Numbered from the stretch's first letter, positions 1 to 6,568 are shown. The stretch is DNA of 10,472 nt from Patescibacteria group bacterium (GCA_018894995.1 JAHIOZ010000031.1:1-10472); one strand, 5' to 3'. The notes: a model not told the origin generated them from the sequence alone. Numbers and translations are program-made.

Positions 1-60
1 CGCAATTTAGAAAATGCCATCTCGAAACAATCATTCGTGATTTGGGAAGCTGGAGGTTGA
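1..60 (+). CDS. Possible 3' end of an upstream gene, unidentified
   Basis: From base 1 one plus-strand frame is open for 19 codons and stops at TGA 58-60; its last residues read SFVIWEAGG. A second frame is open from base 3 to about 110, so the choice of frame is uncertain. The fragment is too short to assign to a family. A terminator-like hairpin about 70 bp downstream would fit a gene ending here. Confidence 0.3.
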   Translation, partial: RNLENAISKQSFVIWEAGG

Positions 61-128
61 AAAAAAAATTACCCCCGCCATATGGAGAATCAATCTCCGC
101 TAGTCATTAATAATGTGGAAATTTATGT

Positions 129-163
129 AAATCTCTTGCCGTGCAAACGACAAGGGATTTTTT
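129..163 (+). terminator. Intrinsic terminator-like hairpin upstream of proS
   Basis: AAATCTCTTG (129-138) pairs with CAAGGGATTT (151-160) in a 10-bp stem with one G-U pair and a 12-nt loop. T residues follow directly (TTT, G, TTTT from 161). It probably ends the upstream transcript and separates it from the proS promoter 20 bp further on. The loop is long and the stem moderate in GC, so strength is uncertain. Confidence 0.55.
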
Positions 164-181
164 GTTTTCATTTTTTAATAC

Positions 182-210
182 TTGATACTTATTACTTACT
201 ACTTTATACT
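182..210 (+). promoter_or_regulatory. Sigma-70-type promoter of proS, giving a leaderless or near-leaderless mRNA
   Basis: A -35 box TTGATA (182-187), a 17-bp spacer and a -10 box TATACT (205-210) match the housekeeping consensus well. The expected transcription start, about 7 nt after the -10, falls at or next to the ATG at 218, so the transcript would have almost no leader. No Shine-Dalgarno motif is seen before that ATG. The promoter is embedded in four 7-bp TACTTAT-like repeats (186-213). Confidence 0.65.
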
Positions 211-213
211 TAT
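186..213. repeat. Four 7-bp tandem repeats spanning the proS promoter
   Basis: TACTT begins at 186, 193, 200 and 207, exactly 7 bp apart, with units TACTTAT, TACTTAC, TACTTTA and TACTTAT. The array covers the promoter spacer and the -10 box. The units are imperfect, which lowers the chance of slippage. A similar G-rich heptad array is at 8891-8911. Confidence 0.7.
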
Positions 214-217
214 TGTT

Positions 218-1453
218 ATGCATCAATCAAAACTATTCACAAAAACACGAAAAGAAGCGCCAAAGGACGAGGTGTCAAAAAATGCTCAGCTTTTAATTCG
301 CGCCGGTTTTATCAATAAAGAAATGGCGGGGGTTTATTCTTTTTTGCCATTGGGGTTAAAAGTTTTAAATAATATAAATAATATTATTAGGGAAGAAATG
401 AATGCCATTGGCGGACAGGAATTATTTTTGACTGCTCTTCAGGATAAAAAAGTTTGGGAAAAAACAAACCGATGGAGTGATGAAGTGGTTGATAATTGGT
501 TTAAAACAAAACTTAAAAATGATACTGAGTTAGGACTTGGTTTTACCCACGAAGAACCTTTAACAAATTTAATGAAGGATCATATTAAATCATTTAGAGA
601 TTTACCGATGTATCCGTATCAAATACAAACAAAATTTAGAAATGAGGCGAGAGCTAAAAGTGGAATTATGAGGGGAAGAGAATTTTTGATGAAAGATTTG
701 TATTCGTTTTCCAAAGACGAAAATGAACATAATGAATTTTATGAAAAAGCAAAACAGGCTTACAAAAATATTTTTAGCAGATTAGGGTTGGGTGACAAAA
801 CTTTTTTGACTTTTGCTTCGGGAGGAACTTTCTCAAAATATTCTCACGAATTTCAAACTTTATCGGAAGCCGGTGAAGACATAATTTATATTTGCGACAA
901 ATGTTCCGTGGCGGTTAATGATGAAATCATCGGTGAACAAAATTCTTGTCCTGAGTGTGGAAACATTGAATTAAGAAAAGAAAAATCAATTGAAGTGGGA
1001 AATATTTTTAGTCTTGGAACAAAATTTTCAGATGCTTTTGAATTGAATTATAATGATGAAAAAGGTGAAGAAAAGCGTGTAATTATGGGTTCTTATGGAA
1101 TTGGCCCAGGACGAGCAATGGGAACTGTGGTTGAGGTTTTGTCTGACGAAAAAGGAATTGTTTGGCCGGAGTCAATCGCGCCGTTTAAAGTGCATTTGTT
1201 AAGTCTCGGAAAAAACGAAGATGCGCAAAAAATTTATAATCAATTGACCGAAAATGGAATTGAAGTTTTGTTTGATGATAGAGATAAAAAAGCGGGAGAA
1301 AAATTTGCCGATTTTGATTTGATTGGAATTCCTTATCGAGTTGTGATAAGTGAGAAATCTCTCCAAGCCGGCGGAGTGGAATTCAAAAAAAGAAATTCAG
1401 AAGACAGTGAAATAATTTCTGTTGAAGATTTGGTTTCAAAGATAAAATTTTAG
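218..1453 (+). CDS. proS: Prolyl-tRNA synthetase, compact form lacking the editing insertion
   Basis: Charges tRNA(Pro) with proline in the cytoplasm, a class II aminoacyl-tRNA synthetase reaction. The 411-aa product has motif 1 around residues 37-74, the THEE substrate loop at 110-113, motif 2 at 140-160 (FRNEARAKSG, then REFLMKD), motif 3 at 291-306 (GSYGIGPGRAMG) and a C-terminal anticodon-binding domain from about 322. Typical bacterial ProRS is about 570 aa with a roughly 180-residue editing domain (INS) between motifs 2 and 3. Here that place holds only a short stretch with four cysteines, C226/C229 and C244/C247 (CX2C-X14-CX2C), possibly a zinc site. ATG 218 is chosen over an in-frame ATG at 182 because MHQSKLFTKTRKEAP aligns with the usual ProRS N-terminus and the promoter -10 box lies at 205-210, which would leave 182 untranscribed. 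It is a single-gene unit with terminators on both sides. Confidence 0.96.
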   Translation: MHQSKLFTKTRKEAPKDEVSKNAQLLIRAGFINKEMAGVYSFLPLGLKVLNNINNIIREEMNAIGGQELFLTALQDKKVWEKTNRWSDEVVDNWFKTKLKNDTELGLGFTHEEPLTNLMKDHIKSFRDLPMYPYQIQTKFRNEARAKSGIMRGREFLMKDLYSFSKDENEHNEFYEKAKQAYKNIFSRLGLGDKTFLTFASGGTFSKYSHEFQTLSEAGEDIIYICDKCSVAVNDEIIGEQNSCPECGNIELRKEKSIEVGNIFSLGTKFSDAFELNYNDEKGEEKRVIMGSYGIGPGRAMGTVVEVLSDEKGIVWPESIAPFKVHLLSLGKNEDAQKIYNQLTENGIEVLFDDRDKKAGEKFADFDLIGIPYRVVISEKSLQAGGVEFKKRNSEDSEIISVEDLVSKIKF

Positions 1454-1479
1454 ACGAACCGCCGAAGGCAGTTCATCTA
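1451..1479. repeat. Small inverted repeat over the proS stop codon
   Basis: Arms at 1451-1463 and 1467-1479 flank a GAA loop (1464-1466). They pair over 13 positions with two imperfections, which are G-U pairs on the minus-strand RNA and C/A mismatches on the plus-strand RNA. The left arm includes the proS TAG. No T-run follows, so it is more like a dispersed palindromic repeat than a terminator. Confidence 0.5.
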
Positions 1480-1509
1480 GAATATTAAATAGCAAAAAAT
1501 AAAAATATG

Positions 1510-1552
1510 AATGTGCATTTAACCGCGACCGCGGTTAAATGCACATTTTTTA
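1510..1552 (+). terminator. Strong intrinsic terminator downstream of proS
   Basis: An 18-bp uninterrupted inverted repeat (1510-1527 with 1530-1547) has a GC-rich core (CCGCG/CGCGG) and only two bases between the arms. A run of T follows to 1551. It sits 57 bp after the proS stop. The minus-strand side is also T-rich, so it could work in both directions. Confidence 0.8.
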
Positions 1553-1599
1553 AATAAAAAAAAGTAAACAATCTTTTTTACGAATTTAAAATTTTAAAG

Positions 1600-1647
1600 A
1601 AAATAATACCAAAATTTTTACGATCGTAAAAATTTTGGTATTATTTT
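1600..1647. repeat. Perfect 48-bp palindrome without a loop
   Basis: Bases 1600-1647 form a perfect palindrome of two 24-base arms centred on CGATCG (1621-1626). It is very AT-rich apart from the centre and one CC/GG pair. T-runs lie at the outer edge on both strands, so it could be a second, bidirectional terminator, a dyad binding site or a cruciform-forming repeat. It lies in the 375-bp gap (1454-1828) between proS and mreB, together with the terminator at 1510 and the inverted repeat at 1451. No gene is seen in that gap. Confidence 0.75.
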
Positions 1648-1822
1648 TTAAAATTTATTTTTTGATAAAAATTATTTAAATTACATTTTGTTTGAAAAAC
1701 GATATTAGGAAAGGTGTACGGGTAAATCTTAAAATTTTTGACTTACTCCGTTAATAGTTTTGTTATTTGACTACTATTTGTATTTTTATTTTTTTTAGGT
1801 AAGATTATGTTAAATAGTATTA

Positions 1823-1828
1823 TATAAT
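1823..1828 (+). promoter_or_regulatory. Candidate -10 box of the mre cluster
   Basis: A perfect TATAAT abuts the first ATG of mreB (1829). No convincing -35 box lies 16-18 bp upstream. If used, transcription would start near 1835, inside the first ATG's reading frame, which favours translation from the in-frame ATG at 1859. An alternative promoter is TTGACT (1738-1743) with TGTTAT (1761-1766) at 17-bp spacing, giving a longer leader. Confidence 0.4.
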
Positions 1829-2914
1829 ATGAAATTTCTACAAAAAACAACAACAAAAATGAAGAAAAAATTTGACGGTTGGCTTTCTAATGATATTGGC
1901 ATTGATTTGGGCACCGCAAATACTTTGGTTTACCTTCGGGGTAAAGGAATAGTTTTAGAAGAACCTTCAGTTGTTGCAATTAATCAAAAAACCGGTCGCG
2001 TTGTTGCTGTTGGAACTCAAGCAAAATTAATGATTGGAAGAACCCCTTCTCACATTTTAGCGATAAAACCACTGGTGGACGGTGTCATTTCTGATTTTGA
2101 AGTAACGGAGGAAATGATTTCTTATTTGATAAACAAGGCACAAAAAAATTCAAATAAAATTATGGGCCCCAGAGTTTTGGTTGGGGTTCCCTCGGGAATT
2201 ACGAATGTTGAAACCCGTGCTGTTAGAGATGCCGCTAAAAATGCCGGTGCAAGAGAAGTCCATATTATTGAAGAGCCGGTTGCTGCAGCCATCGGTCACC
2301 GACTTCCCATTTTAGATCCTATCGGAAGTGTGATTGTTGATATTGGAGGAGGAACTTCCGATATTGCGGTAATTTCTTTGGGAGGGGTGGTAAATTCAAA
2401 AAATTTAAGAATAGCCGGAGATAAATTCAATCAGGATATTATTTCTTATATGAGAGATGAATATAAGATGTTGATTGGAGAAAAAACCGCAGAAAGATTA
2501 AAGTTGGCTATCGGGGGTGTGATTTCTTTTGAAGGAGACTGCGATGAATACTTGGCGAGAGGAAGAGACTTAATTACAGGGTTGCCAAAAGAAATTTTAG
2601 TAACCAATGATGATATTCGTAAGGCAATGAGTCAATCAATTGATACTATTCTTGATGCCGTTAAAGAAGTGTTGGAAACAACGCCTCCTGAAATTCTTGC
2701 CGATGTTATCCACAGAGGAATATTTTTGGCCGGCGGGGGAGCTTTGATAAAAGGTTTTGACCAATTGTTAAGTGACTTTGTGGAAGTTCCGGTTTTTATT
2801 GTAGATGACCCGTTAACTGCCGTTGCTCGAGGGACAGGAACAGTCTTGGAAAATTTTGATAATTTTAGAGAAATATTAATACAAAATGATGATGAACTAC
2901 CACTCAAGGGATAA
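1829..2914 (+). CDS. mreB: Rod shape-determining protein MreB (bacterial actin)
   Basis: MreB is an ATP-binding actin homologue that forms membrane-bound filaments and organises the cell-wall elongation machinery. The 361-aa reading carries phosphate-1 DIGIDLGTANTLVY (22-35), phosphate-2 VDIGGGTSDIAVIS (170-183) and the adenosine motif FLAGGGALIKG (299-309). Length is normal for the family. Two starts are possible: ATG 1829, which directly follows a TATAAT, or ATG 1859 (residue 11), giving 351 aa and an N-terminus (MKKKFDGWLSNDIGIDLG) closer to typical MreB. No Shine-Dalgarno is seen at either. It is the first gene of an overlapping mreB-mreC-mreD-like group, and its last 29 nt are shared with mreC. 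Confidence 0.97.
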   Translation: MKFLQKTTTKMKKKFDGWLSNDIGIDLGTANTLVYLRGKGIVLEEPSVVAINQKTGRVVAVGTQAKLMIGRTPSHILAIKPLVDGVISDFEVTEEMISYLINKAQKNSNKIMGPRVLVGVPSGITNVETRAVRDAAKNAGAREVHIIEEPVAAAIGHRLPILDPIGSVIVDIGGGTSDIAVISLGGVVNSKNLRIAGDKFNQDIISYMRDEYKMLIGEKTAERLKLAIGGVISFEGDCDEYLARGRDLITGLPKEILVTNDDIRKAMSQSIDTILDAVKEVLETTPPEILADVIHRGIFLAGGGALIKGFDQLLSDFVEVPVFIVDDPLTAVARGTGTVLENFDNFREILIQNDDELPLKG

Positions 2915-3686
2915 TAAAAAAAGAAATAATAATAAAAGAGTATTTTTTATAATTTTATTGTTGGTAATAATATTTTTTTATTCAGAAGTAACCTCAGTTG
3001 TCGGTGGTTTTTTTAGAATATTGGTGTCTCCAATTTGGATATCTGAAAAATATATTGATGAGAACACAATAAATCCTCTTGGCTATTTTGCATCCAAAAA
3101 AAATCTTTTGGTTGCAAACGAGATGATGAAAGATGATTTGGAAACTACTAAAGCTTTGGTCTCGGACAGAAAAATTTTAGTAAAAGAAAATTATGAATTG
3201 AAAGATATCCTTGGCCGTGTTGATGAAAATCAAGATATGATTTTGACGGCAATTCTTTCAAAACCGAATTTCTCCCTCTATGATTCTTTTATTGTTGATG
3301 CGGGAGAAAATGACGGAATTAAAAAAGGGTTCAGAGTTTTTGCTTTTGGTAATATTTTGATTGGTGAAGTTGACAGTGTAAATAAAAAAACTTCCGTCGT
3401 TAAATTATATTCTTCTTTTGATGAGCAACTTCAGGTTGAAATAGGGCTTTATAATGTAAATGCAGTTGCTACCGGAAGAGGGGGAGGAAATTTTGAAGTC
3501 AGGTTGCCTCGTGATGCTGATATAGAGATTGGTGATTTTGTTTCAGTTGCCGGAGGCAGTCCTGTTGTTGTTGGTTTTGTTGAGGAAATAATTTCAACTC
3601 CGATTGACTCATTTAAAACTGTTTTGTTCAGGAGTTCAATAAATTTGTTTGAATTAAAATGGGTACAGATATTAAGACAAGAATAA
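2886..3686 (+). CDS. mreC: Rod shape-determining protein MreC
   Basis: MreC is a bitopic membrane protein that links MreB inside the cell to PBP2 outside it. In the 266-aa product a basic, Asn-rich cytoplasmic tail (1-18) precedes one membrane helix (about 19-34), then a charged helical stretch likely to be coiled coil (about 70-110), then the periplasmic beta-domains with the family-typical stretch DSFIVDAGENDGIKKG (133-148) and later GNILIGEVDSV (155-165). The start overlaps the mreB end by 29 nt, with three consecutive ATG codons (2886, 2889, 2892), so the exact start is ambiguous; no Shine-Dalgarno is visible. The overlap suggests translational coupling. The 3' end overlaps the next gene by 28 nt. 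Confidence 0.92.
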   Translation: MMMNYHSRDNKKRNNNKRVFFIILLLVIIFFYSEVTSVVGGFFRILVSPIWISEKYIDENTINPLGYFASKKNLLVANEMMKDDLETTKALVSDRKILVKENYELKDILGRVDENQDMILTAILSKPNFSLYDSFIVDAGENDGIKKGFRVFAFGNILIGEVDSVNKKTSVVKLYSSFDEQLQVEIGLYNVNAVATGRGGGNFEVRLPRDADIEIGDFVSVAGGSPVVVGFVEEIISTPIDSFKTVLFRSSINLFELKWVQILRQE

Positions 3687-3931
3687 TATTGGATATTTTT
3701 ATATTATTTAGCATCGCTGTTTTTCCGTGGTGGTTTTCTTTGATTTTAATTATTGTTGGAATTTTTAAATTTAATGATTTTTATGAAGCTTTTGTTTTTG
3801 GGATAATAATGGATTCGTTTTTTGGTGTGCAAAGGAAATTTTTTATGAATTTTGAATGCATTTCTTTTTTGTTTGTATTGATTTCGTTTTTTTTCGTTAC
3901 CCAGATTAAAAAAAGGTTGAGAATTTATTAA
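3659..3931 (+). CDS. mreD: Short MreD-like integral membrane protein
   Basis: This 90-aa, very hydrophobic protein has about three predicted membrane helices (roughly 9-35, 42-55 and 64-82) and a basic end (KKRLR). It lies exactly where mreD belongs, between mreC and the PBP2 gene, and overlaps mreC by 28 nt. The stretch FNDFYEAFVFGIIMDSFFG resembles the central MreD segment in which acidic and glycine residues break a helix. Usual MreD proteins are about 160 aa with five or six helices, so this is a reduced version or an unrelated small membrane protein in the mreD position. The call depends mostly on synteny. Its reading frame ends normally, with no sign of a frameshift. Confidence 0.65.
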   Translation: MGTDIKTRIILDIFILFSIAVFPWWFSLILIIVGIFKFNDFYEAFVFGIIMDSFFGVQRKFFMNFECISFLFVLISFFFVTQIKKRLRIY

Positions 3932-3966
3932 TTTGTTTTATTTGGTCAGCGAAAAGTTTTTGAGGG

Positions 3967-4054
3967 TTTGTCTTTGCGAGCGATTTTTGGGCGGAATTTT
4001 TTGATGAGCAAAGCTCATCAAAAAATTTCGCCCAAAAATCGCGCGGCAATCCAG
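3967..4054. repeat. Palindromic repeat element, copy 1 (29-bp hairpin with conserved ends)
   Basis: Arms at 3981-4009 and 4013-4041 pair over 29 bp with one G-U pair around an AAA loop. They are flanked by TTTGTCTTTGCGAG (3967-3980) and CGCGGCAATCCAG (4042-4054), and the TTGC (3974-3977) and GCAA (4046-4049) in these ends are also complementary. The same ends recur at 9112-9125 and 9196-9208 around a different core. It fills most of the 147-bp gap between the mreD-like gene and the PBP2 gene. It is not followed by a T-run, so it is not a classical terminator. Confidence 0.8.
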
Positions 4055-4059
4055 ATAAT

Positions 4060-4065
4060 TATAAT
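4060..4065 (+). promoter_or_regulatory. Candidate -10 box before the PBP2 gene
   Basis: A perfect TATAAT sits 13 nt before the ATG at 4079, just beyond the end of the palindromic element. Transcription from it would start about 7 nt before the ATG. No clear -35 box is present at the proper distance. It may give the PBP2 gene a transcript independent of mreBC. Confidence 0.35.
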
Positions 4066-4078
4066 TCTTAAATAACAA

Positions 4079-5776
4079 ATGTTTAATTTTTTTTATAAAA
4101 ATAAATATCGCGGTCGTGGGGGAGAAATTGACCCTGATGAAATTTTTTTGGACTCAAGCAATCTTCCCAATTTTGATACTCAACAATTTGAAGGAAGAAT
4201 AGAAAAACCCATCAGTAAAAAAACAATTTTTTCTTTGGGCAGTTTTTTTGTTTTGGTTTTGATTGTTTTTTCATTTAAGCTTTATTCACTCCAAATTGTA
4301 AACGGTGAATATTATTCAGAAAGAGGAGACAACAACCGTTTGAAACACTCAATTATTTTTTCTGAAAGGGGAATTATTTACGATAGAAATGGAGTTGAGC
4401 TAGCTTGGAATTCTGTAAATGAAGAAGGAGAAATTTTTGGTAAAAGAAATTATATTGATAAATTCGGCTTATACCAGTTGTTGGGATATGTGGGATATCC
4501 GCTAAAAGATAATTCAGGAAATTATTATCAAACAGAAATCGTTGGTAAAGGAGGAATTGAAAAAATTAATGACGACGAATTAAGAGGGGAAAATGGTTTA
4601 AAAATAATTGAAGTAGATGCTTTAAATGAGGTAAAATCGGAATCAACTATCAAAACCCCTGAAAATGGTAAAAATATTTATTTAACGATAGATTCAGATT
4701 TACAAAATATTTTTTATAAAACAATGGATAGTTTAGCAAAAGATGTTGGTTTTCACGGAGGGGCGGGAGTTGTGATGGATATTACTAACGGGGAAATTTT
4801 GTCGTTGGTGAGTTACCCGGAATTTGATTCAAATGTTTTGTCTAACAGTGATGACAGAAAAATAATTTCGTCTTACATTCAAGACGAAAGAAAACCTTTT
4901 TTGAGCAGAGTGACAAACGGACTTTATACTCCAGGGTCAATTGTTAAACCTTTTGTGGCATTAGGGGGTTTGAATGAGGGAATTATTAACCCGACTAAAA
5001 AAATATTAAGTACGGGGTCCATTTCAATTCCTAATCCCTATTATCCGGAATTAAAATCTGTTTTTAAAGATTGGAAAGCTCACGGTTGGGTGGATTTGCG
5101 AAGAGCTTTGGCGGTTTCTTCCAATGTTTATTTTTATGCCGTTGGAGGTGGTTTTGAAGATCAAAAAGGTCTTGGTATTAGTAAAATAAATGAATATATG
5201 AAAATGTTTGGTTTTGGAGAAAAAACGGGAGCGGAGGTTATTGATGAACAAAAAGGAACTGTTCCTAGTCCCGAATGGAAAAAAGAAATGTTTGATGGTG
5301 AAGATTGGAGAATTGGAGATACATATCACACAGCAATCGGGCAATATGGTTTTCAAATTACTCCTTTGCAAGCTGTGAGAGCTATTTCTGCTGTCGCAAA
5401 TAATGGGATAATGTTGACTCCTGTGATAACGGCCAGTAGCACAAAAAATGTAGGTCTTTTGAAAACTATTTCAATTGAAGATAAAAATTTTAAAATAGTA
5501 AAAGAGGGAATGAGAGACGCTGTAACAGAGGGAACTGCTCAAGGTTTGTATGTTGGTTTTGTAAAGGTGGCGGCAAAAACAGGAACTGCTGAATTGGGGG
5601 TTAGTAAAAATAATGTAAATTCATGGATTATAGGATTTTTCCCTTATGAAAAACCTAAATACGCTTTTGCTGTAATAATGGAAAATGGACCAAAAGAAAA
5701 TACCATTGGTGGTTTGTATATTATGCGACAAGTTTTGGAATGGATGAATATAAACAGACCTGAGTATTTGAAGTAG
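4079..5776 (+). CDS. mrdA: Penicillin-binding protein 2-type transpeptidase (elongasome)
   Basis: A class B PBP that cross-links peptidoglycan in the periplasm as part of the MreB-directed elongation complex. The 565-aa product has an unusually long cytoplasmic tail (1-48), one membrane helix (about 49-69), the dimerisation-domain signature SERGIIYDRNG (95-105) and a transpeptidase domain with S287-I-V-K290 (catalytic serine and lysine), S347-S-N349 and K500-T-G502, so all three active-site motifs are intact. Downstream segments such as DWKAHGWVDL match PBP2 more than PBP3. Between LAWN (108-111) and LLGYVGY (134-140) only about 22 residues remain where E. coli PBP2 has roughly 90, so much of the pedestal/head subdomain is missing. 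The gene follows the mreD-like gene after a 147-bp gap holding a palindrome, and ends at a terminator 26 bp downstream. No Shine-Dalgarno is seen before the ATG. Confidence 0.93.
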   Translation: MFNFFYKNKYRGRGGEIDPDEIFLDSSNLPNFDTQQFEGRIEKPISKKTIFSLGSFFVLVLIVFSFKLYSLQIVNGEYYSERGDNNRLKHSIIFSERGIIYDRNGVELAWNSVNEEGEIFGKRNYIDKFGLYQLLGYVGYPLKDNSGNYYQTEIVGKGGIEKINDDELRGENGLKIIEVDALNEVKSESTIKTPENGKNIYLTIDSDLQNIFYKTMDSLAKDVGFHGGAGVVMDITNGEILSLVSYPEFDSNVLSNSDDRKIISSYIQDERKPFLSRVTNGLYTPGSIVKPFVALGGLNEGIINPTKKILSTGSISIPNPYYPELKSVFKDWKAHGWVDLRRALAVSSNVYFYAVGGGFEDQKGLGISKINEYMKMFGFGEKTGAEVIDEQKGTVPSPEWKKEMFDGEDWRIGDTYHTAIGQYGFQITPLQAVRAISAVANNGIMLTPVITASSTKNVGLLKTISIEDKNFKIVKEGMRDAVTEGTAQGLYVGFVKVAAKTGTAELGVSKNNVNSWIIGFFPYEKPKYAFAVIMENGPKENTIGGLYIMRQVLEWMNINRPEYLK

Positions 5777-5801
5777 GGGGTTTGATAAACCGCAACATTT
5801 T

Positions 5802-5834
5802 TTTTGGAACCCCGGGTTCTAAAATATTTTTTTT
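5802..5834 (+). terminator. Intrinsic terminator of the mre/PBP2 cluster
   Basis: TTTTGGAACC (5802-5811) pairs with GGTTCTAAAA (5815-5824) in 10 bp with one G-U pair around a CCG loop, followed by TATTTTTTTT (5825-5834). A smaller hairpin (GGTTT 5779-5783 with AAACC 5787-5791) and a T-run come just before it. Confidence 0.85.
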
Positions 5835-5889
5835 ACATTCACTACCTGTGACAAATTATTTATTCCTTTCTCCCTTGTGCATAAATCAG

Positions 5890-5918
5890 TTATCATAAAA
5901 AATAAATTCTGATATAAT
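5890..5918 (+). promoter_or_regulatory. Extended -10 promoter of the methyltransferase gene, leaderless
   Basis: A perfect TATAAT (5913-5918) is preceded by TGA (5910-5912), forming an extended -10 element. TTATCA (5890-5895) lies 17 bp upstream as a 4/6 match to the -35 consensus. The predicted start of transcription (about 5924-5925) coincides with the ATG at 5925, so the mRNA should be leaderless. Confidence 0.7.
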
Positions 5919-5924
5919 ATACTT

Positions 5925-6455
5925 ATGAGTTTCGCAGACCCAAAATATAATATTGAACAATTTGGTTTAAGCAATGGAATGATTGTTGCTGATTTAGGTT
6001 CCGGTTCTGGATTTTATACAATTGAGTCTTCTCGAGTTGTCGGAAGCGAAGGTCGTGTTTATGCTGTTGATGTTCAAAAAGATTTTCTTGATAAAATTAG
6101 AAATTCCGCTAATTTGGAAAGGTTGTATAATATAGAAATTATTTTGGGTGACATTGAAAAAGTCGGCGGGACGAGATTAGCTGATATGTCTGTTGATGCG
6201 GTAATTGTTTCCAATGTTTTGTTTCAAGCAGAAGATAGAGAAAGTCTTGTTATGGAGGCAAAGAGAATTTTGCGTTCAAACGGGAGAATTTTAGTTGTTG
6301 ATTGGGCAGATTCATTTAATGGTATGGGCCCAGACTCAAAAAATATTTTTTCTGAAAATGAAGCTTTAAAATTGTTTGAAGGAGAAGGTTTCATTAAGGA
6401 TAGAAATATTTCTGCGGGGGATCATCATTACGGAATAGTTTTTAGAAAGAAATAG
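5925..6455 (+). CDS. Class I SAM-dependent methyltransferase, substrate unknown
   Basis: The 176-aa product has the Rossmann-fold methyltransferase layout: motif I VADLGSGSGFYT (21-32), an acidic residue ending strand 2 in VYAVDVQ (45-51; D49 should bind the SAM ribose), GDIEKV (75-80), motif IV DAVIVSNVLFQ (91-101), and the EAKRILRSNGRILVVDW helix-strand (111-127). The pattern is nearest to UbiE/ArsM-like small-molecule methyltransferases, but no substrate-specific residues can be named, and it is shorter than UbiE (about 250 aa), lacking much N-terminal sequence. It stands alone between the PBP2 terminator and a repeat-rich gap, with its own promoter. Cytoplasmic, with no membrane segment. 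Confidence 0.88.
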   Translation: MSFADPKYNIEQFGLSNGMIVADLGSGSGFYTIESSRVVGSEGRVYAVDVQKDFLDKIRNSANLERLYNIEIILGDIEKVGGTRLADMSVDAVIVSNVLFQAEDRESLVMEAKRILRSNGRILVVDWADSFNGMGPDSKNIFSENEALKLFEGEGFIKDRNISAGDHHYGIVFRKK

Positions 6456-6481
6456 AAATTTAATTTTTCAAATTAAATTTC
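6455..6481. repeat. 12-bp perfect hairpin at the methyltransferase stop codon
   Basis: GAAATTTAATTT (6455-6466) pairs with AAATTAAATTTC (6470-6481) around a TTC loop and includes the last base of the TAG stop. It is AT-only apart from its ends and has no T-run after it on the plus strand, so it is a weak terminator at best. Confidence 0.55.
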
Positions 6482-6507
6482 TCGCAGAAGGTCCCCATAA
6501 AAAACAA

Positions 6508-6568
6508 GTTTAACGGGGCACACGCAGACTAAACCCCAGTTAAATAAAATGTTTAACGGGGCACGCGC
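6508..6568. repeat. Pair of 18-bp direct repeats, with an inverted partial copy between them
   Basis: GTTTAACGGGGCACACGC (6508-6525) recurs as GTTTAACGGGGCACGCGC (6551-6568), with 17 of 18 bases identical and starts 43 bp apart. Between them CCCCAGTTAAA (6534-6544) is a near-inverted copy of the first half. The repeats are GC-rich in an AT-rich gap and code for nothing visible. Confidence 0.7.

Noticed and set aside
182..217. Extended N-terminus of ProRS from ATG 182
   Set aside because: The -35 and -10 boxes lie within this stretch, and the hydrophobic 12-residue extension has no counterpart in ProRS.
82..318. 78-aa plus-strand reading frame overlapping the start of proS
   Set aside because: It runs through the terminator hairpin and promoter and then out of frame through proS; the product has no family character and no start signal.
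1454..1828. Riboswitch or structured leader upstream of mreB
   Set aside because: The structures seen are simple palindromes tied to proS termination; no known riboswitch core or anti-terminator arrangement is recognisable.
2632..2907. Minus-strand reading frames inside mreB, PBP2, the binding protein and the pilin genes (also at 5051-5371, 7564-7776, 8036-8395, 8495-8695)
   Set aside because: All lie opposite well-supported genes, have no family features and no start signals.
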